A stretch of 64,000 bases of DNA from Streptomyces sp. HD (GTDB lineage: Bacteria; Actinomycetota; Actinomycetes; Streptomycetales; Streptomycetaceae): NCBI RefSeq assembly GCF_028369295.1, contig NZ_JAQMYP010000009.1, positions 143,563 through 207,562 on the forward strand, given 5' to 3'. Every line of letters starts with the position of its first letter. Position 1 is the stretch's first letter. The position numbers were made by a program, and so were the translations under genes. Below the pieces are notes generated by a model. That model had not been told where the DNA came from and made no database searches. It saw only the letters and a list, made by a program, of their open reading frames with translations. This document shows, piece after piece, positions 8,472 through 16,352 of the stretch.

Positions 8472-9662
8472 TCAGTCGTCGCGTGCCAGATTCGTGCCAG
8501 AACGCTGATCGTCCGGCTCATCCGGCGGATCATCTGGCACGGCCGCAGCTTCCTGGCGTGCCTTGCGTACGGTCGCGTCGAGTCCGGCAGCAACTTCCTG
8601 CTGTCGTTCGTCGTCGGAGTGCTGATAGATCAGCGCGGCCTTCTCGGAGGACTGCCCGGCACGGACCATCGTGTCCTTCAGGGTGGCGCCGGATCGAGTG
8701 GACAGGGTGTGTCCGGTGTGCCGGAGATCGTAGAACCGGAAGCCCTCAGGCATGCCGACGATCTCACGCGCCTTCCGCCACTTCCGACCGAAGGTGCTGC
8801 GCCGGAACGGTGCGCCCTTCTCGCCGACGAAGAGCAGACCGTCAGGACCCGACTCGGCGTAGCTCTCCAGGTGCCAGCGGAGCTCCCGACGGAGGAACGC
8901 GGGAAGAATCACAGTCCGGGTGCCAGCCTCCGACTTGGTGTCGCCCTGGACCCGCCGCCCGTTCATCCGCTCCGGCTCGGCGAGGCGGACACGAATACGA
9001 AGGTTGTCGAGGTCGACATCCCGGCGACGGAGGCCGGCCAGCTCTTCCGGCCGCATCGGACCGTAGGCGCCGAGGTACACCATCAGACGCCACCGCATCC
9101 CCACAGCGTTGGCGAGCGCGTCGACCTGGGCGACGGTGGCGATGCGCCGCTCAGCCGCCTTCTCCTTACCGGCCCCCTTGATCCGGCACGGATTGCGCGT
9201 AATCAGCTCGTCATCCACGGCGGTTTCCATGATGGCTTTCAGCAGCCGGTACGCCTTAGCCGTGATCGTTTTGGCGCCCGTGATCCGCAGCCGTTCGGCC
9301 CGCCACTCGCGGACGCGCGGTGCGGTGATCTCGTCCAAGTCCAACTCGGCGAAGGCAAACAGGTGCTTGTCGAGCAGATAGAGGTAGAGGTCCCGAGACA
9401 GCGGAGCCAACTCCCGTTCCTCAACCCACTTGTCGGCGTATGCGCGGAAGCTCACCGCCCCGGCCCCCGGATCGCGCCACTCGCCACGGCGGATCTCCGT
9501 CTGCTTCTCAGCAAGCCAGTCGTCCGCGTCCGCCGTCGTCTCGAAGGTGACCGGAGCCGGACGCATCACGCCGTCAGGCCCCGGATAGCGCGCCTGGTAG
9601 CGGCCGGAGGGAAGCCGTCTGATCGCCCCGAAGCGGCGTCGCCTGCCCTTGCTGTTGGCCAT
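8472..9662 (-). CDS. int: site-specific tyrosine integrase
   Basis: A 396-residue tyrosine recombinase. An N-terminal arm-binding segment begins MANSKGRRRRFG, a SAM-like core-binding region spans ~70-160 and the catalytic domain ~180-360. Catalytic residues are Arg204 (GPMRPEE), Arg314 (FYDLRHTGHT) and Tyr346 (LIYQH). The usual His before Arg314 is Tyr and the His/Trp of the third box is Gln337, as also in the second copy at 20.5 kb. It should integrate and excise the element at tRNA-Gly. ATG 9662 overlaps the xis stop by one base. Confidence 0.93.
   Translation of the reverse strand: MANSKGRRRRFGAIRRLPSGRYQARYPGPDGVMRPAPVTFETTADADDWLAEKQTEIRRGEWRDPGAGAVSFRAYADKWVEERELAPLSRDLYLYLLDKHLFAFAELDLDEITAPRVREWRAERLRITGAKTITAKAYRLLKAIMETAVDDELITRNPCRIKGAGKEKAAERRIATVAQVDALANAVGMRWRLMVYLGAYGPMRPEELAGLRRRDVDLDNLRIRVRLAEPERMNGRRVQGDTKSEAGTRTVILPAFLRRELRWHLESYAESGPDGLLFVGEKGAPFRRSTFGRKWRKAREIVGMPEGFRFYDLRHTGHTLSTRSGATLKDTMVRAGQSSEKAALIYQHSDDERQQEVAAGLDATVRKARQEAAAVPDDPPDEPDDQRSGTNLARDD
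8483..8498. promoter_or_regulatory. GTGCC pair, putative integrase arm-type site
   Basis: Two GTGCC boxes start 11 bp apart (8483 and 8494), inside the last codons of int and about 60 bp from the att core. The same spacing recurs on the far side of each other att copy. I infer arm-type binding sites for the integrase. Confidence 0.5.
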
Positions 9663-9874
9663 CAGGCAGCCCTCCCGTAGCGCGGCCGGGGCCGCCTCAG
9701 CGGCTCTACCGTGCGGGACCGGATGAACTCCTCGACCGCGCTCTCCGGGATGCGAACATGCCGGCCGACCTTCACGTACCGGATGCGTCGTTCCTCGATC
9801 AGCCGCCGGGGGAAGCGGGTGGTGGTGCCGAGCAGTTCGGCGACCTGGTCGACGGACAGGTAGCGGTCGGTCAT
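9662..9874 (-). CDS. xis: excisionase, MerR/HTH_17-type
   Basis: A 70-residue DNA-binding protein with the pattern YLSVDQVAELLGTTTR followed by a wing (YVKVGRHVRIPESAVEEFI), typical of small AICE excisionases. It lies between the rep gene and int, overlapping the rep stop by 4 bases and the int start by 1 base, so the three are translationally coupled. It would direct the integrase towards excision. Confidence 0.9.
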   Translation of the reverse strand: MTDRYLSVDQVAELLGTTTRFPRRLIEERRIRYVKVGRHVRIPESAVEEFIRSRTVEPLRRPRPRYGRAA

Positions 9875-11163
9875 GCGGTGGGCTCTCCTTCCGTTCCGGG
9901 GGCGGGTTTGAGAGATGCGGCAAGCCAGGCTTCGGCGTCCGAGAGGCCGGTACCGGCGAAGACCCAGTGCGCGAGGACGTACATCGTGTCGGTCTCAGGG
10001 CCGTTGGCTACTGCAGCTTGGGCTCGGCGCCATTCGGCGCGGGCGTCGCGGAGGGCGCCGAGGGTGGTGGAGTAGCGGCGGGACTTGGTGGAGAAGTGGC
10101 CGCGGAAGCCGAGCATGTGGGCCCAGGCCCGAAGGCGGAGGTGTTCCAGTTCCTTGCGTGCGCCGAGGCTCCACGCGGTGCGGATCAGGCGGCGGGCGTG
10201 GTCGCTGATGTCGAGTTGGGCCAGCTCGGCGGCGAACTTAAGTGGCCGGTCGAGGGCACCTGTCGCGGTCTCGGCGCCCTTGGTGGCGTACTTGGCGATG
10301 TAGGCGGCGACGGCGCGTTCGGTGAGTTCCTGGCCGTCGTTGAACTCGGCGGATCGGATGGTGCGGACGTCGAGTTGGCGGCCGAAGGTGAAGGTGTGGG
10401 TGCGCCCGTCGATGACCGGACCGTCCACGCGGACCTTGGCTGCGGCAGCGCGGATGGCGTCGGTGAGCAGCTCGGCCGTGGCCCAGGGCGGAGGCGGGGT
10501 GTCGCCACCGCTGGGGCCGTCGATGCGGATGACTGCGTGGAAGTGGACGGCGCCCCGCTTCTGGTACTCGGCGACCTTGGCGAACGACACGCGCCCGTGT
10601 TCGCGGAACCTGCGCTGGGACAGGCCCGCGCGCTTGGCGACCTCCCGGCGCAGGTAGGTCGAGAAGCGTCGCCAGAGCTGACCTGCGTGTGCATTCCAGA
10701 GCACAGCTGCTTCGTAGTCGTAGGTGTCTGGAGCAAGGGGGGTGCCCAGGGCGTCGTCCTCTTGGCCGTGCGTGACGCCGCAGCGGCAGGGTCGGACTGT
10801 TCCGGCCGGGCCTGTTGGACGGTTGTGGACTGGGCCGAAGCTCGGCGCGGTGAAGGTGGCGAACACGCGCGGGTGGGCGGCGACGTGTTCCGGGATGCCC
10901 TTGCCGCCTCGTAGGCCCGAGGTGATCAGGTGAAAGGTGTCCCGGCGGTAGACCTCCGCGCAGGCCGGGCACCTCGTCATACGGCGGTTGTTGCAGCGGA
11001 CCAGGAGCTGACCGGCCGGGAGGCTGGTCGAGTCGAGGTGGTGGAGGACTCGGCCGATTTCGCCGGTCGCGGTGTCGATGTCGTACTCGGTGCGGTGGCC
11101 GTCGAGGCGGATCGGGTGGGTGCAGCCGCCGAGGCCGGAGAGTTGGTGGACGATACCCGGCAA
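9871..11163 (-). CDS. repSA: RepSA-like rolling-circle replication initiator
   Basis: A 430-residue protein with a zinc-finger-like N-terminal part (CxxC at 65-68) and a HUH motif, GAVHFHAVI (His207, His209), as in rolling-circle initiators of AICEs. It nicks the excised circle and starts replication. The first standard codon is TTG 11163, but no good ribosome site precedes it. AGGAG at 11232-11236 lies ahead of an in-frame ATC at 11226, which would add 21 residues. The true start is therefore uncertain, and an unusual ATC start is possible. Confidence 0.87.
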   Translation of the reverse strand: MPGIVHQLSGLGGCTHPIRLDGHRTEYDIDTATGEIGRVLHHLDSTSLPAGQLLVRCNNRRMTRCPACAEVYRRDTFHLITSGLRGGKGIPEHVAAHPRVFATFTAPSFGPVHNRPTGPAGTVRPCRCGVTHGQEDDALGTPLAPDTYDYEAAVLWNAHAGQLWRRFSTYLRREVAKRAGLSQRRFREHGRVSFAKVAEYQKRGAVHFHAVIRIDGPSGGDTPPPPWATAELLTDAIRAAAAKVRVDGPVIDGRTHTFTFGRQLDVRTIRSAEFNDGQELTERAVAAYIAKYATKGAETATGALDRPLKFAAELAQLDISDHARRLIRTAWSLGARKELEHLRLRAWAHMLGFRGHFSTKSRRYSTTLGALRDARAEWRRAQAAVANGPETDTMYVLAHWVFAGTGLSDAEAWLAASLKPAPGTEGEPTA

Positions 11164-11270
11164 CGTGCCGTCCGTGGCCAGGTTTGCGAGTTCCGGCAGT
11201 GGGGGCGGGGTGGTGCGGGTGAAGATGGCGTTCTCCTTTTCTGGCTGATCTGGTCAGGGAGGACAGGCCC

Positions 11271-11309
11271 CCGGGGCGGCGGATGCTTGGCCGTGTCGCG
11301 CCGCCCCGG
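11271..11309 (-). terminator. hairpin ahead of the rep gene
   Basis: An 11-bp G+C stem (11271-11281 with 11299-11309) lies between the last Spd-type gene and repSA. It could reduce read-through from the transfer genes into replication genes. Confidence 0.5.
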
Positions 11310-11323
11310 AGGTCATGCGTCGT

Positions 11324-11569
11324 TCAGCGCCTGTGGTGGTCGCGAAGCAGGGAGCGCAGGACCACGGCGGCGATGGCCACGGAGATGGCCGAGACGGCGA
11401 CGGCCGCCATGAGCGCGGTGAGGACCACGCCACCCGTGATCACGGCCACGACGGCTCCCGTACTGATCGAGACCTGCGGGAGTGAGCGCCCTACCGGCGT
11501 CGGAGCAGTCGGCGTGTGGACGTGCGTGGGCGGCGGGGTGGGGTTGTCGGGGTACTTGGGCAGCAGCAC
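11324..11569 (-). CDS. Spd-like small membrane protein
   Basis: An 81-residue product: a Pro/Thr-rich hydrophilic N-terminus, then one long hydrophobic span (roughly residues 37-70) and a basic tail RSLLRDHHRR. Size, topology and position between rep and tra match the plasmid-spread (Spd) proteins of Streptomyces conjugative elements, thought to help DNA pass along septate mycelium. GTG 11569 follows AAGGGA. A KorSA-type operator lies immediately upstream. Confidence 0.6.
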   Translation of the reverse strand: MLLPKYPDNPTPPPTHVHTPTAPTPVGRSLPQVSISTGAVVAVITGGVVLTALMAAVAVSAISVAIAAVVLRSLLRDHHRR

Positions 11570-11585
11570 AGCGATCCCTTCTCAT

Positions 11586-11606
11586 CTACTCGTCTAGTCA
11601 TGTGAG
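11586..11606. promoter_or_regulatory. putative KorSA operator, copy 1
   Basis: CTACTCGTCTAGTCATGTGA matches the CTCGTCTA core found at 14418 and 14495. It lies between two Spd-type genes, where it could control the spd-rep-xis-int block. Confidence 0.5.
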
Positions 11607-11788
11607 CCGTTTATGACGTCCACGCCGGAGCGCGTGCCGGACTCGATGGCGGGGGCCATGAAGGTGTGGGAGAGCCAGAAGCCGAAGAGGGCGATCAGGA
11701 CGACGATCCAGGTCCGGACACCGAGGAACTTGACCGCTCCCCAGGCGAAGAAGCCGAGGACGGCGACGAGCGGAAGGCTGACAGTCAC
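11594..11788 (-). CDS. small membrane protein of the transfer module
   Basis: A 64-residue product with two hydrophobic helices (about 3-20 and 25-48) and a short hydrophilic tail. It begins at GTG 11788 with AAGGA nine bases upstream. No domain is recognised. Membership of a run of small minus-strand transfer genes suggests a mobile-element spread or transfer accessory role, which is inference from context. Confidence 0.6.
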   Translation of the reverse strand: MTVSLPLVAVLGFFAWGAVKFLGVRTWIVVLIALFGFWLSHTFMAPAIESGTRSGVDVINGSHD

Positions 11789-11803
11789 GGGTGCGGGGTC
11801 CTT

Positions 11804-11995
11804 TCAGCGGACGGGGCAGCGGTGGGTGCGAGCGGCCAGCTCGGCGGCGGCGCGGCTGTCGTAGTCGGAGGAGAAGCCGCAGCGCGGAGCCGTGCAGGCA
11901 GCGGTGTGCTTCTCTCGGCCCCTGCCGTCGTACGAAGTGCCGACCTGGACGGGGCCGATGCGGACGACGTTGCGGAAACGGCGGTTGGCGGTCAC
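11804..11995 (-). CDS. mobile element transfer protein (small cysteine-containing)
   Basis: A 63-residue hydrophilic protein with conserved-looking pieces VVRIGPVQVGTSYDGRG and CTAPRCGF, and a Cys near the end, suggesting metal binding. I recall near-identical small proteins annotated as mobile element transfer proteins in AICEs. GTG 11995 is preceded by GGAGA. The biochemical role is unknown. Confidence 0.7.
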   Translation of the reverse strand: MTANRRFRNVVRIGPVQVGTSYDGRGREKHTAACTAPRCGFSSDYDSRAAAELAARTHRCPVR

Positions 11996-12007
11996 GTGGG
12001 TCTCCTT

Positions 12008-12646
12008 TCAGAGCTGTGCAGCGATGGCTTCGGCCATGGGCGCCGGGACGCCGAGACGGGCGCGCAGGGTTGGGGTGTCGATGGGCTTTCCGGTGCGGGT
12101 GTGGTGCTCGGCGGCGACCTTGCGGGCGTGGTCGACCAGGGCAGTCGGGACGGGGACGGTGGGACGCTCGGGCGACGCTTCGAGGGCCGGTTGGGTAGGT
12201 GGCTCGGGAGCGAGTTCGGGCGCGTCTTCCTGGCCCTCGACGGCGTCAACGTCGAACTCGGTGCCGTTGTCTGGTGCCGTCGACGGGGCGGAGTGGGCGA
12301 GGAGGGTTCCGCCGAGGAAGGCAACCGCGGGCCAGCCCGCGACGAGGATGCGCAGCCAGGCCGGCACCTCGTTCATGTCGAGCAGCCCGGCAGTGGCCAC
12401 GTTGGCGCCGAGGGATGCTGCGAGCGCGATGACGAACCAGCACCACCCAGCCGCTTTCGCGTCACCCGAGCGCAGCCGACGCCAGGCAGCGACGAGCAGC
12501 AGGTCGACGCTGATCGGGTAGGCCCACGCCTTCCAGCCGTCCTGTCCGGCCGCCAAGGCGATGTCGTGCAAGTGGGCGAAGGACAGGGCGGCGGCAATGA
12601 GCGCCTGGACGAGCACCGCGTCGACGCGGGCCAGGTGGGCGCGCAT
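12008..12646 (-). CDS. DUF2637 / SpdB2-like membrane protein
   Basis: A 212-residue protein: four hydrophobic helices in residues ~10-115, then an acidic Pro-rich linker and a C-terminal basic helix-rich tail (HTRTGKPIDTPTLRARLG). This layout is that of DUF2637 proteins next to the tra gene in Streptomyces elements. The start ATG 12646 is chosen because AAGGAG precedes it; an in-frame start 20 codons upstream lacks this. It probably acts with the translocase in spreading. Confidence 0.75.
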   Translation of the reverse strand: MRAHLARVDAVLVQALIAAALSFAHLHDIALAAGQDGWKAWAYPISVDLLLVAAWRRLRSGDAKAAGWCWFVIALAASLGANVATAGLLDMNEVPAWLRILVAGWPAVAFLGGTLLAHSAPSTAPDNGTEFDVDAVEGQEDAPELAPEPPTQPALEASPERPTVPVPTALVDHARKVAAEHHTRTGKPIDTPTLRARLGVPAPMAEAIAAQL

Positions 12647-12733
12647 GATGCGGCTCCTTTCGGGTTCAGGCATGGGAGGGGTAGGGCGTTGGCGTGAGGC
12701 GGTCACGCCGACCGGGTTGGCGAGGTCAGTCGG

Positions 12734-14047
12734 TTACGGCTGGAAGGGCTTGAGCGCGGGCAGGTCGGGCACGAGGTGCGCCGAGCCCCGGCAGGTCTCG
12801 GCGGCATCGCCGAGGGAGAGGTACGGCGTACGGATGCGGGACCAGCCACCGGAGGTGTCACCGGCCACGGCGAGGCCGGGCCGTTCGGGGGCGATGGCGC
12901 AGGCAGCCAAGACGGCCTCGGGCGCAATGTCGCCGAGGGCCATCTTCGCCGAGGCTTCGTCGTTGACGCGATGGCAGACGCGGCCAGTGAGCTGGGCTCG
13001 CAGCATGGTGGCCCCCTTGCCGAGTTCGGCGCCGAAGCGCTGCCCGCAGACCTCCAGGTAGATACCGGCGGCACGGCCGAGCTGAGCGAGCCGAATCAGC
13101 TGGGTGACCATCTCATCGCGCCGTTGCTCATCCTTCTTCGTGGCGACCAGGAAGAGTTCGGCTACCTCGTCGACGAACAGCACGATGGGCACGGGCCGTT
13201 CATGCTCGGGCAGGCCCCAGATGTCAGAGGTGATCTCCTCGTCTGGTGTGCTGGGTGCGATGCCTTGCCGAGCCTTGATCAGGTCGTAGCGATCCTCCAT
13301 TTCCTCCACGAGTGCGGGCAGGAGATCAGCCGCCTGCTCCGGGTCGGTGGCGAATGCCGAAAGCCGTGAAGCGAAGGGAGCCAGCTCCACACCCCGCTTG
13401 CAGTCGATACCGACCAGGGCGACTTGCTGATGGGCCAGCCCGGCGATCAGGTGGCGCAGGTACATGGACTTGCCGGACAGCGTGGCGCCGAGGGTGAGTT
13501 GGTGCGGGATGGTGCGGTAGTCACGTACGAACGGGGTGGCGTCCTCTCGCAGTGCCACCGGCACCTTGAGGAATCCGCCCATGACCTTGCGGGGCATCCG
13601 CACCCGCCGCAGCACGTCGTAGCCGACAACCCGGAGCTCCACCACACCAGGCTTGAGCGTGGTGACGTAGACGCCGTGAACGCCCCAGGCGTGCCGGAGC
13701 CGTTCGGCCGAGGCGGCGACGTCGGCGGGTTCCTGCCCCGGAGCGAGCCGGAGACGGATCCGCAGACCCGTTGAGGTCGGCCGGATGATCCCCCGACGCG
13801 GCGGAACGGGCCGGACCTCACGCCGGGTGGTGGCCTTGACGGCGAGGACTCGGAGCCGGGACGGCGCGACGGTCAGGCCGCACGCTTCCATGACCGAGCC
13901 GTACGAGCTGAGCAGTCGGGCCGTGGATATCGGCAGGCCAACGGTGGACCAGTACGCCGCCGGGTGCTTGGCCCGGGTGTAGGCGGCCCCGCCGCCAAGT
14001 GCGGCGACAGGACCACCTACCTCCAGAAGCGTCGCGATGTCGGCCAT
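12734..14047 (-). CDS. traSA: TraSA-like FtsK/SpoIIIE DNA translocase
   Basis: A 437-residue ATPase with Walker A GATLSGKS (187-194) and Walker B VLFVDE (289-294), and an Ala-rich N-terminal segment that may contact the membrane. Streptomyces Tra proteins of this class move double-stranded DNA between hyphae without nicking it. The ATG overlaps the stop of the upstream regulator gene by one base. It is an essential gene for conjugation of pSAM2-type elements. Confidence 0.9.
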   Translation of the reverse strand: MADIATLLEVGGPVAALGGGAAYTRAKHPAAYWSTVGLPISTARLLSSYGSVMEACGLTVAPSRLRVLAVKATTRREVRPVPPRRGIIRPTSTGLRIRLRLAPGQEPADVAASAERLRHAWGVHGVYVTTLKPGVVELRVVGYDVLRRVRMPRKVMGGFLKVPVALREDATPFVRDYRTIPHQLTLGATLSGKSMYLRHLIAGLAHQQVALVGIDCKRGVELAPFASRLSAFATDPEQAADLLPALVEEMEDRYDLIKARQGIAPSTPDEEITSDIWGLPEHERPVPIVLFVDEVAELFLVATKKDEQRRDEMVTQLIRLAQLGRAAGIYLEVCGQRFGAELGKGATMLRAQLTGRVCHRVNDEASAKMALGDIAPEAVLAACAIAPERPGLAVAGDTSGGWSRIRTPYLSLGDAAETCRGSAHLVPDLPALKPFQP

Positions 14048-14403
14048 CAGGCAGCGGCCCCGGTGGAGGCCGGGAATGCGGCCGGGGTTACAGCGGCGGC
14101 GCGGTAGGCGATGCCATGGCGCTGCTGCCCGTTGAAGACGCTCTCCCAGGGACGGGCCACCAGCCCCGGCAGCGAGACCGGCGCCCCGAGGGTCAGCCCC
14201 TCGGAGATGCCGCCCTCCGGGACGGTGACCTTGATCAGCGACGACTCTCCGTCCTCGATGTAGACGACGCCGATCGTCATCAGCGCCTCACCGCTGGTTG
14301 CGTCCTTGGCGATCTCTCCGGTCTGGCGGTCGCGGACCTTGGGCTCGGGAGCCTCGGTCAGCAGGATCGTGGAGCCGGAGGTCTCAACACGGATGGTACG
14401 CAA
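14047..14403 (-). CDS. SCO3933-family regulatory protein
   Basis: A 118-residue protein starting at TTG 14403 behind GGGGAAG. It contains PEPKVRDRQTGEIAKD and the C-terminal block LPGLVARPWESVFNGQQR, which I recognise from SCO3933-type proteins found beside tra genes of AICEs. A longer open frame upstream (to 14568) crosses two operator sequences and lacks support. Its role is probably control of transfer, by context. Confidence 0.78.
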   Translation of the reverse strand: MRTIRVETSGSTILLTEAPEPKVRDRQTGEIAKDATSGEALMTIGVVYIEDGESSLIKVTVPEGGISEGLTLGAPVSLPGLVARPWESVFNGQQRHGIAYRAAAVTPAAFPASTGAAA

Positions 14404-14417
14404 GGGACTTCCCCTAT

Positions 14418-14434
14418 CTACTCGTCTATACATG
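14418..14434. promoter_or_regulatory. putative KorSA operator, copy 2
   Basis: CTACTCGTCTATACATG lies directly upstream of the SCO3933-type/tra operon, 15 bases from its start codon, well placed to block transcription or initiation. Confidence 0.6.
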
Positions 14435-14494
14435 ATGCGCTCTACGAACCCGATCTGCCGGGATCGCGCGGACCACGTTGCCACACAACTTGCC

Positions 14495-14517
14495 CACTCG
14501 TCTATACGAGTATGCAC
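14495..14517. promoter_or_regulatory. putative KorSA operator, copy 3 (palindromic)
   Basis: The 16-bp ACTCGTCTATACGAGT (14496-14511) is a near-perfect palindrome in the 170-bp gap between korSA and the tra operon. It is the best copy of the element and a likely GntR-dimer site. Confidence 0.65.
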
Positions 14518-14573
14518 GTTGGGGTGTACGAGTTCGGGAAGGCGTCCCCGCGCACCACCGCAAACCATGACGA

Positions 14574-15362
14574 TTAGGTCGCCGGAAGCTGGTACGACAG
14601 GACGTACGCGTCCGCCGCCATCACCGTGTCGCAGACCTCCACGGCCCGCCCTTCCGTGTCGAAGGCGGTCCGGATCAGGTGAATGACCGGCACACCGGAG
14701 GCCAGTCGGAGCGTCTTCACCTCGGCAGGCGAGGGCATCCGGGCCCGGATCTCCTCCTCGAAGTGGTCGAGTCGGTGGCCCAGCTCTTCGAGGCGGGCAT
14801 AGATGCCGCCGGGTCCGGGGTTCGGTTCGGCGATAGGCGTACCGCGAGCGATGTCGAGCGGCAGGTAGGAGGTGGCGAACTCCACGGGCCGCCCGTCGAG
14901 CAAATACCGGCGCCGGCGGGCCAGCACGCGCCGCACGGACCCGAGCCGGGTGGAGACGTCCTGGCTGGCCTTCTCCTCCTTGACCTCCAGGCTGTCGACC
15001 TGGGGGTGACTGCCGGCCGCATTCGCCTCGACGATGAAGGCGGACTTCCCTTGCTCCCTGTGCCGCCGGGCAAACCGGTCGGAGGCAAGCCGTCGCACAG
15101 GCGGCCGGGGCCGGACGAAGACGCCCTTGCCATGCTCGGCGTGCACGAGTCCTTCGCCCTGGAGGATGGAGAAGGAGTTCCGGACCGTCATCCGGGATAC
15201 CCCGTAATGCTCGACAAGGTCAGCCTCGGAGGGCAGCTTGTCGCCCTCTCTGAATCGCCCACGGTCGATGGCCTCACGCAACTGGTCGGCGATCTGCCGG
15301 AAGACCGCACGATCACTCGTGGGGTCGAGATCGCCGAGGAGGCCGGAAGGAAGAGCGCTCAC
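14574..15362 (-). CDS. korSA: KorSA-like GntR/HutC transcriptional repressor
   Basis: A 262-residue GntR regulator with an N-terminal winged helix (AIDRGRFREGDKLPSEADL, then the recognition helix YGVSRMTVRNSF, about residues 30-75) and a C-terminal UTRA effector domain. KorSA of pSAM2 represses replication and transfer genes. Here CTCGTCTATAC-type sites flank the gene and sit in front of the tra, spd and ATPase genes. The ligand is unknown. Confidence 0.88.
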   Translation of the reverse strand: MSALPSGLLGDLDPTSDRAVFRQIADQLREAIDRGRFREGDKLPSEADLVEHYGVSRMTVRNSFSILQGEGLVHAEHGKGVFVRPRPPVRRLASDRFARRHREQGKSAFIVEANAAGSHPQVDSLEVKEEKASQDVSTRLGSVRRVLARRRRYLLDGRPVEFATSYLPLDIARGTPIAEPNPGPGGIYARLEELGHRLDHFEEEIRARMPSPAEVKTLRLASGVPVIHLIRTAFDTEGRAVEVCDTVMAADAYVLSYQLPAT

Positions 15363-15376
15363 GTGTACTCCTTTAG

Positions 15377-15391
15377 GTATCTAGACGTGTG
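15377..15391. promoter_or_regulatory. putative KorSA operator, weak copy
   Basis: The reverse strand reads CACACGTCTAGATAC, resembling the CTCGTCTA core. It sits between the divergent korSA and Nudix genes, where autoregulation would act. Confidence 0.35.
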
Positions 15392-15445
15392 GGCGAGTCT
15401 TGTTGCTACGGTGGAGAGCCTAGCCAGCCGAGAGGGCCGAGGAAC

Positions 15446-15877
15446 GTGAGCACTGAACGCCCGCACTCCGTGAGCGTCGCCGGGATCGTCATCGACGCCC
15501 ACGGCCGTGCCCTCTTGATTCAGCGCCGCGACAACGGCAAGTGGGAACCGCCGGGCGGTGTCCTCGAACGTGAGGAGACCATCCCCGAGGCCCTCCAACG
15601 CGAAGTCCTCGAAGAAACCGGTATCAAGATCACGCTTCCCGCGACCCTGACCGGCGTCTACAAGAACATGACGGGCCTGATCGTCTCGCTGGTCTTCCGC
15701 TGCGAAGCCGCCGACGGCACACCCACCACCGGAAGCGAGACCCGCGCGCTGCGCTGGGCCACTCGCGAAGAAGTCTCCGAACTCGCCGACGAGGCGTACG
15801 CGATCCGCGTCCTGGACGCGATGGACGCGGCGTCTCCGCCTGCCATCCGCGCCCACGACGGCGTGAAACTCGTCTAG
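15446..15877 (+). CDS. pif: Pif-like Nudix hydrolase
   Basis: A 143-residue Nudix protein with a complete box, beginning GGVLEREETIPEALQR and continuing EVLEETGI. GTG 15446 is chosen because GAGGA precedes it. In pSAM2 a Nudix protein, Pif, gives immunity against redundant transfer between carriers; the position beside korSA supports that role. Its nucleotide substrate is unknown. It is divergent from korSA and heads a plus-strand group of three genes. Confidence 0.75.
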   Translation: MSTERPHSVSVAGIVIDAHGRALLIQRRDNGKWEPPGGVLEREETIPEALQREVLEETGIKITLPATLTGVYKNMTGLIVSLVFRCEAADGTPTTGSETRALRWATREEVSELADEAYAIRVLDAMDAASPPAIRAHDGVKLV

Positions 15878-15923
15878 CCCGAACCCGCTGCACATGGCGG
15901 CCTACCAGCATGAAGGAACTTGT

Positions 15924-15943
15924 ATGCACGAGTATACGAGTAG
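15924..15943. promoter_or_regulatory. putative KorSA operator, copy 4, over a start codon
   Basis: ATGCACGAGTATACGAGTAG carries the CGAGTATACGAG palindromic core on the start codon of the ATPase gene. It is the reverse-strand version of the CTCGTCTATAC element. Confidence 0.5.
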
Positions 15944-16352
15944 CGCCCGGGTCTGGGGGCTCACTTGCCCAGGATTTCCAGAAGAGGTCAGCCGAGCCCG
16001 CCGCTGGACCCGCGACATCCTGCGCGGGTCGCCGTTAGCGGAGGATGCCGAGCTGATCGTCAGCGAGCTGAGCGCGAACGCGATTCTGCACACGGCCAGT
16101 GGCAAGGAATCCGGCAGCTTCCATCTGGCACTCGCGGTCTCCCCGCAGGTGATCGCCCTGTCGGTCACAGACGACGGCGGTACCGGCACGGCCCCGAAGG
16201 TCGAGCACCAGGACCAGGAGGCCGAGCACGGCCGCGGACTGGGCATGGTCAGCGTCATCGCGCACCGGGTCGTGGTCCACGAAACCGACGGAGGCCACAC
16301 CGTCACCGCGGAGCTCTTCGCGCACCCGCGCCGTGGAGGTCACCCGTGCTGA
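15924..16352 (+). CDS. RsbW-like ATP-binding protein (HATPase_c_2)
   Basis: A 142-residue single-domain GHKL ATPase. The N box LIVSELSANAILHT (about residues 48-61) and the G1 box VTDDGGTG are present, with a GRGLGMV lid. It belongs to the anti-sigma/serine kinase-like group common in Streptomyces. ATG 15924 follows GAAGGA; an in-frame ATG at 15894 lacks a site. The start codon itself lies within an operator-like repeat, so KorSA may control it. Confidence 0.8.
   Translation: MHEYTSSARVWGLTCPGFPEEVSRARRWTRDILRGSPLAEDAELIVSELSANAILHTASGKESGSFHLALAVSPQVIALSVTDDGGTGTAPKVEHQDQEAEHGRGLGMVSVIAHRVVVHETDGGHTVTAELFAHPRRGGHPC

Noticed and set aside
10930..11412. Plus-strand frame across the rep gene start
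   Set aside because: It is antisense to RepSA and has no recognisable motif or start signal.
14047..14568. A longer version of the SCO3933-type gene starting at 14568
   Set aside because: The extension crosses two KorSA-type operator sequences; TTG 14403 has a good ribosome site and matches the family start.
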